Of a stretch of DNA of 10,500 nucleotides, positions 8,101 through 10,500 are shown piece after piece (position 1 is the first letter of the stretch; each line of letters begins with the position of its first letter). The translations under genes were made by a program, and so were the position numbers. The notes beneath the pieces are model-generated. The model was not told the origin of the DNA. It did not search any database and saw only the letters and a program-made list of their open reading frames with translations. Source of the DNA: CBDVBD01 sp965372135 (GTDB taxonomy: Bacteria; Electryoneota; RPQS01; CBDVBD01). The stretch is from NCBI GenBank assembly GCA_965372135.1, contig CBDVBD010000120.1, positions 1-10,500 on the forward strand, read 5' to 3'.

Positions 8101-9057
8101 AAAATGGACAAATATTTAGATGCTGGATATGGTGCATGCTGGCTGAAGGATGATAGGATTGCCAAGGTGGTGCAAGACGCGATACTTTATTTTCATAATA
8201 AGAAGTATCAGATTCTGGCTTGGAGCATTATGCCTAACCATGTCCATGTGGTTTTGCAACCACATTTAACCTTTAAATTATCAGATATACTGCACTCGTG
8301 GAAATCTTATTCAGCACAAGAATGCAATAAGATATTGGGTCGCACTGGAGAATTTTGGTTGTCCGAATACTATGATCATTTGATCCGAGATGATCAAGAT
8401 AGGATACGGTGTGTCGAATATACCTATTTCAATTCTGAGAAAGCAGGGTTTGAAAACTGGAAATGGAGAGGGGGGATTTGGGAAATGGAGAATCATGGGC
8501 AAGATGCCCATGACACGGATACTCATAGCACGATGACATTTGGACCGGAGGATGTGCTGCATTATATGTATGCGATTTTCCACAGTCCAACGTACCGGGA
8601 ACGGTATCAGGAATTCCTGAAGATCGATTTTCCTCGAGTGCCGTTGACGTCGGATCGGGAGTTGTTCGTGCGGTTGTGCGGGTTGGGAGAAGAATTGGTG
8701 GGGCTGCATTTGATGGAATCGCCACGGTTGCAGGAATTAGTGACGACATTCGATGCAAAAGGGTCGGGGATGGTGGAAGAGGTGAGGTATGTGGAGGTGC
8801 ATGGGCAAGATGCCCATGCCACGATGGGGCGGGTGTATATTAATAAGGATCAGTATTTCGAAGGGATCGATCGGGAAGTGTGGGAATTTCATGTCGGGGG
8901 ATATCAGGTGTTGCATAAGTGGCTGAAGGATCGGAAGGGGAGGACGTTGTCGTGGGATGACCAGCAGCATTATCAGAAGATTGTGGTGGCGTTGAAGGAA
9001 ACGATGCGGTTGATGGGGGAGATCGATGGGGTGATTCCGAAATGGCCGATAGAATAA
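5107..9057 (+). CDS. Type ISP-like restriction-modification enzyme with embedded RAYT domain
   Basis: This is a single-chain enzyme expected to methylate adenine N6 and cleave unmodified DNA. The start has a Shine-Dalgarno AAGGGA six bases upstream. N-terminal residues carry TEHTHRPAL and a PD-(D/E)XK-like nuclease signature (P57-D58, then E83-T-K85). A helical linker follows (about 140-350). The methyltransferase then shows GVYYTP (358-363, motif X), DPACGTG (397-403, SAM binding) and NPPYS (518-522, catalytic). Residues about 660-865 are the specificity region, with a conserved type ISP C-terminal part afterwards (FGPEDVLHYMYAIFHSPTYR, then GRVYINKDQYF and VGGYQVLHKWLKDRKGR). No helicase motifs are seen, so it is shorter in architecture than LlaBIII-type ISP enzymes. 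In-frame palindromic insertions occur at residues 67-72, 252-268, 916-922, 1130-1136 and 1232-1238. A whole RAYT domain occupies about 928-1128. Whether the fused product is active is unknown. The sirtuin gene follows after 42 bases. Confidence 0.88.
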   Translation: MSGNVAFRIYVRELNQKLATGDATEHTHRPALKAMLEAIEDGLNVINEPKQIKCGAPDLRIMRGEAMGKMPMVRGEIPVGHIETKDIGANLDQTERSVQLKRYREALPNLILSDYLEFRWYVEGQHRETAKLATLDHHGKVHWSKEGVEATERLFEQFFAQEVATIGRPKELAQRMAKLAQLIRGLIEETFKQEEEKGSLHGQLEAFRETLIPDLKEDQFADMYAQTIAYGLFAAWVPFPDSTTGVPSVAGHGQDAHDTRSHAQDAHGTGRRFTRQEAAWNLPKTNPFLRKLFNEIAGVGLDDRVAWVVDDLAHVLDRADKVEVMRDFGTATKQEDPVVHFYETFLAAYDPKMRKSRGVYYTPEPVVSYIVRSVDHLLKTKFDKPLGLADPNVMILDPACGTGTFLYFVIQHIYDTLKEKGQLGGWNDYVKTHLLPRIFGFELLMAPYTIAHMKLGLLLNDLGYDFSGDQRLEIYLTNTLEEAITKAQTLGFAGFITEEANAAADVKREKPIMVVLGNPPYSVSSVNKGEQIEKLMDRYKKAVRGERNIQPLSDDYIKFIRFAHDRIERTGYGIVGMITNNSYLSGLIHRGMREELLKTFDEIYILNLHGNSLIGETTPDGGKDENVFDIRQGVGISILTKKEKPDDQKMVGYDDVWGIREGKYKYLWKNDLNVTSWQDVHPTKSHFFFVPRDVNVKEEYDKGWNVSDVFKIKSSGVKTHRDHFVVGFDEKSLLSSIAILREKSITDSEIGERYKLLDKGSWSLADTRKKIQEDKDWNKYVKSYMYRPFDIRKIYYHIEMITRHRQKVMRNLFLKNIGLCLMRKPIPTEFTQCLVTSDILDINFYAFQTYLFPLYLYDSSEKENEDRIVTVEAGRKQNLTREFIRVMEGKLGMKFESDGKGSVTSGDTGFQPVINHGQDAHDTDAHGTTFRIRKGAYLPHWTQEGAEYFVTFRLHDSLPQTILKQLREEYEQQQQETISKTTTVQDPREKKRQEQYLKKMDKYLDAGYGACWLKDDRIAKVVQDAILYFHNKKYQILAWSIMPNHVHVVLQPHLTFKLSDILHSWKSYSAQECNKILGRTGEFWLSEYYDHLIRDDQDRIRCVEYTYFNSEKAGFENWKWRGGIWEMENHGQDAHDTDTHSTMTFGPEDVLHYMYAIFHSPTYRERYQEFLKIDFPRVPLTSDRELFVRLCGLGEELVGLHLMESPRLQELVTTFDAKGSGMVEEVRYVEVHGQDAHATMGRVYINKDQYFEGIDREVWEFHVGGYQVLHKWLKDRKGRTLSWDDQQHYQKIVVALKETMRLMGEIDGVIPKWPIE
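5303..5323. repeat. REP-like palindrome, intragenic copy 1
   Basis: CCATGGGC-AAGAT-GCCCATGG has eight-base arms and a five-base loop. It is read here in a different codon phase from the other copies, giving MGKMPM (residues 67-72). It lies between the PD and ExK elements of the nuclease signature, in what should be a loop between two core strands. Confidence 0.85.
5834..5909. repeat. REP-like palindrome cluster, intragenic copies 2 and 3
   Basis: Three palindromes follow in a row. CCACGG-GCGTCCCGT-CCGTGG (5834-5854) is a second palindrome type. Four bases later comes TCATGGGC-AAGAT-GCCCATGA (5859-5879), then CCATGCGC-AAGAT-GCGCATGG (5889-5909). In the last copy an arm base has changed on both sides (GGGC/GCCC to GCGC/GCGC), keeping the pairing. 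The protein reads HGQDAHD (252-258) and HAQDAHG (262-268). The insert separates the linker ending FAAWVPFP from RFTRQEAAWNLPKTNPFLRKL, parts that I expect to be nearly contiguous in relatives. Confidence 0.85.
7080..7720 (+). other. AT-rich specificity-domain segment with foreign composition
   Basis: Within the restriction gene, base use changes sharply. By hand count, G+C is 17 of 60 at 7201-7260 and 14 of 60 at 7441-7500, against 30 of 60 at 5701-5760 and 35 of 60 at 8641-8700. The segment covers roughly residues 659-871, downstream of the methyltransferase, where the target recognition domain of type ISP enzymes lies. The pattern fits replacement of the recognition module by recombination while nuclease, methyltransferase and C-terminal parts stayed. 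Boundaries are approximate. Confidence 0.55.
7827..7893. repeat. REP-like palindromes flanking the RAYT on its left side, copy 4
   Basis: CACGGGCT-TCC-AGCCCGTG (7827-7845) is followed after five bases by TCATGGGC-AGGAT-GCCCATGA (7851-7871), then by a half element GCCCATG at 7879-7885. This order (second palindrome type, short gap, CATGGGC palindrome) repeats that of 5834-5879. Bases 7849-7893 form an imperfect direct repeat with 8491-8535 on the other side of the transposase domain: 37 of 45 bases agree by hand alignment and all eight differences are transitions. Confidence 0.85.
7849..8535 (+). mobile_element. RAYT (REP-associated tyrosine transposase) domain inserted in frame
   Basis: RAYTs are IS200/IS605-like single-strand transposases linked to spread of REP palindromes. 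The domain runs from about residue 928 to 1128 of the restriction protein. It opens FRIRKGAYLPHWTQEGAEYF and VTFRLHDSLP, has CWLKDDRIAKVVQDAILYF, the metal-binding pair H1045/H1047 in IMPNHVHVV, then LSDILHSWKSYSAQE and GRTGEFW. The catalytic tyrosine is one of Y1088/Y1089 in SEYYDHLIRD, followed by a FNSEKAGFENWKW end. All family hallmarks are present with no frameshift. No in-frame ATG lies near its beginning (the ATG at 7883 is in another frame and soon stops) and no stop ends it, so it can only be made as part of the restriction protein, or from an unproven internal start such as GTG at 7842. It is flanked by directly repeated palindromes 642 bases (214 codons) apart. Confidence 0.88.
8493..8513. 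repeat. REP-like palindrome right of the RAYT, copy 5
   Basis: TCATGGGC-AAGAT-GCCCATGA encodes HGQDAHD at residues 1130-1136. Exactly 642 bases separate it from the left copy, so both are read in the same codon phase. Restriction-enzyme sequence resumes a few codons later with TFGPEDVLHYMYAIFHSP. Confidence 0.85.
8799..8819. repeat. REP-like palindrome, intragenic copy 6
   Basis: GCATGGGC-AAGAT-GCCCATGC encodes HGQDAHA (residues 1232-1238), between VRYVEV and MGRVYINKDQYF in the C-terminal part of the restriction enzyme. The outermost pair is G-C here, T-A in copies 2, 4 and 5, and C-G in copies 1 and 3, so pairing is kept although the bases differ. Confidence 0.85.
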
Positions 9058-9061
9058 GAAA

Positions 9062-9082
9062 TTTTGAGTTTTGAGTTTTGAA
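9062..9082. repeat. Short heptamer tandem repeat
   Basis: TTTTGAG, TTTTGAG and TTTTGAA stand in a row in the 42-base gap between the restriction gene and the sirtuin gene, followed by TTGTTAG. It is another low-complexity run, similar in flavour to the octamer array at 4764-4858. It lies just upstream of the sirtuin Shine-Dalgarno sequence. Confidence 0.7.
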
Positions 9083-9099
9083 TTGTTAGAGGAAAGGTT

Positions 9100-9846
9100 A
9101 TGAGTGATTGGGATCAATTGGTAGGAATTTTTCAGAAGGCGAAAACGTGGGTGGGGTTTACCGGTGCCGGGATTTCCGCGGAAAGCGGGATACCAACCTA
9201 TCGGGGCACCGGTGGAGCGTTGTGGTCCAAGTACGATCCTAATATCTATGCCAGTGTGTCGGGGTTTATGAACGATCCTACATATTATTGGAGTTTTTTC
9301 CGGGACGAACGATACCCGATATTGCAATCGGCAGAGCCTAATGCAGCACATCGGACGTTGGCGGATTGGGAAGCGGCGGGCAAGGTCGGGTGTGTGATTA
9401 CCCAGAATATCGATGGTTTGCACGTGGCGGCTGGGTCCCAGGATGTGATCGAACTGCATGGGAATACCCGGCGGTTTTACTGTTTGGAGTGCGGGAAGGA
9501 ATACAGTTATGAAGACGCATACCGGATGTTAAAGCAGCAGATGCCGCCGCCATGCGGGGAATGCAGGGGGCGGATTCGACCGGATGTGGTGTTTTTCGGG
9601 GAGACGCTGCCTCAGAGGGCGTTGGAACGGGCTTATCAGGAAGCGGAACGGTGTGATTTGATGTTGGCGGTGGGGAGTTCGTTGGGGGTGTACCCGGCGG
9701 CGGATATCCCGCAGCAGGCGGTGGCGAACGGGGCGACGTTAGTGATTATCAACCGGGATCCGACGCCGTTGGACGGGATAGCCAGTGCGGTGATCCGGGA
9801 ACCGGCGGGGGAAGTGCTGCCGAAGCTGGCTGAGGAATTAAGATAG
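9100..9846 (+). CDS. Sir2-family NAD-dependent protein deacylase (sirtuin)
   Basis: Sirtuins remove acyl groups from lysine side chains using NAD, releasing nicotinamide and O-acyl-ADP-ribose in the cytoplasm. The 248-residue length is normal for a bacterial sirtuin and all core motifs are visible: GAGISAESGIPTYRG (22-36, NAD binding), TQNIDGLH (101-108), catalytic H120 in LHGN, a four-cysteine zinc site (C128, C131, C152, C155), VVFFGE (163-168), GSSLGVYPA (192-200) and INRD (217-220). The start has a clear AGAGG seven bases upstream. The spacing suggests one transcript with the restriction gene. Unlike sirtuin-like domains of Thoeris, DSR or Avs defence systems, this is a stand-alone enzyme with a complete deacylase set, so a housekeeping-type role is more likely than a defence NADase; CobB is the nearest familiar name but the subclass is not certain. 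Confidence 0.93.
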   Translation: MSDWDQLVGIFQKAKTWVGFTGAGISAESGIPTYRGTGGALWSKYDPNIYASVSGFMNDPTYYWSFFRDERYPILQSAEPNAAHRTLADWEAAGKVGCVITQNIDGLHVAAGSQDVIELHGNTRRFYCLECGKEYSYEDAYRMLKQQMPPPCGECRGRIRPDVVFFGETLPQRALERAYQEAERCDLMLAVGSSLGVYPAADIPQQAVANGATLVIINRDPTPLDGIASAVIREPAGEVLPKLAEELR

Positions 9847-10050
9847 TCTCGCGCAAAGCTCGCCAAGAACGCAAAGGATACTATTGTTCAGAAGGAGTCT
9901 CGCGCAAAGCTCGCCAAGAACGCAAAGAATACTATTGTTCAGAGGGAATCTCGCGCAAAGCTTCCCGACGTTTCGGGACAAGCTGCAACGAACGCAAAGA
10001 ATACTATTGTTCAGAAAGAATCTCGCGCAAAGCTCGCCAAGAACGCAAAG
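9847..10050. repeat. 51-base tandem repeat array, left part (copies 1-4)
   Basis: Units start with TCTCGCGCAAAGCTCGCCAA, continue GAACGCAAAG, then a (G/A)ATACTATTGTTCAG part and a variable AGG- or AA-rich end. Copy 1 is 9847-9897, copy 2 is 9898-9948 (both 51 bases), copy 3 is 9949-10020 (72 bases, with an extra 21-base stretch) and copy 4 begins at 10021 and is interrupted after GCAAAG by the GxxExxY gene. Because 51 and 72 are multiples of three, one frame stays open through the array (LAQSSPRTQR repeated), but it is probably not translated. The array begins right after the sirtuin stop codon. The repeats are not CRISPR-like: there are no unique spacers. Confidence 0.9.
9959..9984. repeat. 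Small palindromic insertion inside repeat copy 3
   Basis: AGCT-TCCCGA, loop CGTT, TCGGGA-CA-AGCT forms an imperfect hairpin and accounts for the extra length of copy 3 compared with its neighbours. The sequences before it (CGCGCAAAG) and after it (AACGCAAAGAATAC) match the normal unit, so it looks like a short palindrome that landed in an existing repeat. Confidence 0.65.
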
Positions 10051-10060
10051 GACCGTAATA

Positions 10061-10444
10061 ATGACACATAATGAAATAGCTAAGATTATTGTGAATACAG
10101 CGTTGAAAGTACATCGAATACTGGGGCCAGGACTCTTTGAATCAGTATATCAACACGTCATGGCTTACGAATTAGAGAAACTCAGAGTGCGTGTTGAGAA
10201 AGAAGTGCCTGTCCCTGTAGAATGGGAAGATATACGTATGGAAGTAGGATTTAAGGCGGATTTGGTAGTGGAAGATAAAGTGATCGTGGAGTTGAAATCG
10301 GTAGAAAAATTAGCACCTGTGCATAAGAAACAATTGTTAACGTATTTGCGTTTGACGGATATGCGATTGGGGTTGTTGATCAATTTTGGGGAGGAATTAT
10401 TGAAGGATGGTATAATCCGTTTAGTGAATAACCTTGAAGAGTGA
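10061..10444 (+). CDS. GxxExxY protein (PD-(D/E)XK_3 family)
   Basis: The 127-residue protein has the family-defining GLFESVY near residues 26-32 (G-x-x-E-x-x-Y), preceded by HRILGPG. A nuclease-like core follows: FKADLVVEDKVIVELKSVEK (acidic D, then E-L-K) and KKQLLTYLRL. The role of the family is not established; the fold suggests nucleic-acid cleavage or binding. The length is typical. The ATG is chosen because it begins at the conserved NEIAKIIVNTALKVH and has AAAGGA eight bases upstream; the frame is open further back through the repeats but only from a TTG at 9884 with no support. The Shine-Dalgarno overlaps the end of the partial repeat copy 4 and the TGA stop lies in repeat-type sequence (AGTGAATCTCGCG), so the gene sits inside one repeat unit. 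Confidence 0.9.
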   Translation: MTHNEIAKIIVNTALKVHRILGPGLFESVYQHVMAYELEKLRVRVEKEVPVPVEWEDIRMEVGFKADLVVEDKVIVELKSVEKLAPVHKKQLLTYLRLTDMRLGLLINFGEELLKDGIIRLVNNLEE

Positions 10445-10500
10445 ATCTCGCGCAAAGCTCGCTAAGAACGCAAAGAATACTATTGTTCAGAGTGAATCTC
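10436..10500. repeat. 51-base tandem repeat array, right part
   Basis: The tail GAAGAGTGAA matches the unit end (TTCAGAGTGAA) and contains the GxxExxY stop codon. A full 51-base copy follows (10446-10496), with GCTAAG instead of GCCAAG. A further copy begins at 10497 and is cut by the window edge. The array therefore continues past the gene and beyond the window. Confidence 0.88.

Noticed and set aside
7849..8535. In-frame insertion as an intein
   Set aside because: There is no N-terminal Cys/Ser splice block and no C-terminal His-Asn followed by Cys/Ser/Thr at the edges; the inserted domain is clearly a RAYT-type HUH transposase, not a Hint domain.
9100..9846. Sir2 as a Thoeris/DSR-type defence NADase
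   Set aside because: The protein is a single complete sirtuin with the four zinc cysteines and usual deacylase motifs, with no TIR, SLOG or large helical partner next to it.
9884..10060. N-terminal extension of the GxxExxY protein through the repeats
   Set aside because: The frame is open only because unit lengths are multiples of three. It would begin at a TTG without a ribosome site, whereas the ATG at 10061 has AAAGGA and begins at the conserved family start.
9847..10500. CRISPR array
   Set aside because: Units are near-identical along their full 51 bases with no unique spacers, and no cas genes are present.

Overview
This looks like an accessory, repeat-laden stretch of a bacterial chromosome. 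The organism is probably a Gram-negative from a poorly sampled lineage. A large signal-peptide-bearing propeller/beta-barrel protein argues for an outer membrane. The mix of a type ISP restriction enzyme, a GxxExxY protein and dense small palindromic or tandem repeats is common in FCB-group candidate phyla and planctomycete-like genomes. This placement is inference; no marker gene here fixes the taxon.

Layout. (1) 1-681 holds an AT-rich gene, probably the C-terminal part of a larger protein that starts outside the window. (2) 682-1005 carries, on the minus strand, a decayed tRNA-Glu-like sequence (868-939) followed by a strong hairpin terminator (791-832). (3) 1006-4464 (minus) is one 1152-residue exported protein: signal peptide, N-terminal beta-propeller, then a long beta-rich part that looks like an outer-membrane barrel. 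(4) 4465-5106 is a 640-base non-coding stretch packed with repeats: A/T tracts, a relative of the 51-base repeat seen later, a 12-unit octamer tandem array and a nest of palindromes. (5) 5107-9057 (plus) is a single 1316-codon type ISP-like restriction-modification gene with nuclease, methyltransferase and specificity parts. (6) 9100-9846 (plus) is a complete canonical Sir2-family NAD-dependent protein deacylase, 42 bases downstream and probably co-transcribed. (7) 9847-10500 is a 51-base tandem repeat array with a GxxExxY-family gene (10061-10444) lying inside one unit.

The most striking region is the restriction gene. Six full copies of a 19-21-base palindrome (core CATGGGC-AAGAT-GCCCATG) lie inside its coding sequence at four sites, all in frame. 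At one of these sites a complete REP-associated tyrosine transposase (RAYT) domain is embedded in frame between two copies of the palindrome. It has an intact HxH motif and a candidate catalytic tyrosine, but no start or stop codon of its own in that frame. The restriction domains continue on both sides without a frameshift. This appears to be a RAYT/REP element that has become an internal protein segment of a restriction enzyme.

How the genes may work together: the restriction enzyme would act in DNA self/non-self discrimination. The downstream sirtuin is a canonical deacylase and may simply share the transcript. The GxxExxY protein has a PD-(D/E)XK nuclease-like signature but no established role. 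Repeats supply both the Shine-Dalgarno-like sequence and the stop codon of the GxxExxY gene, so repeat spread and gene content are linked at two separate places in this window.
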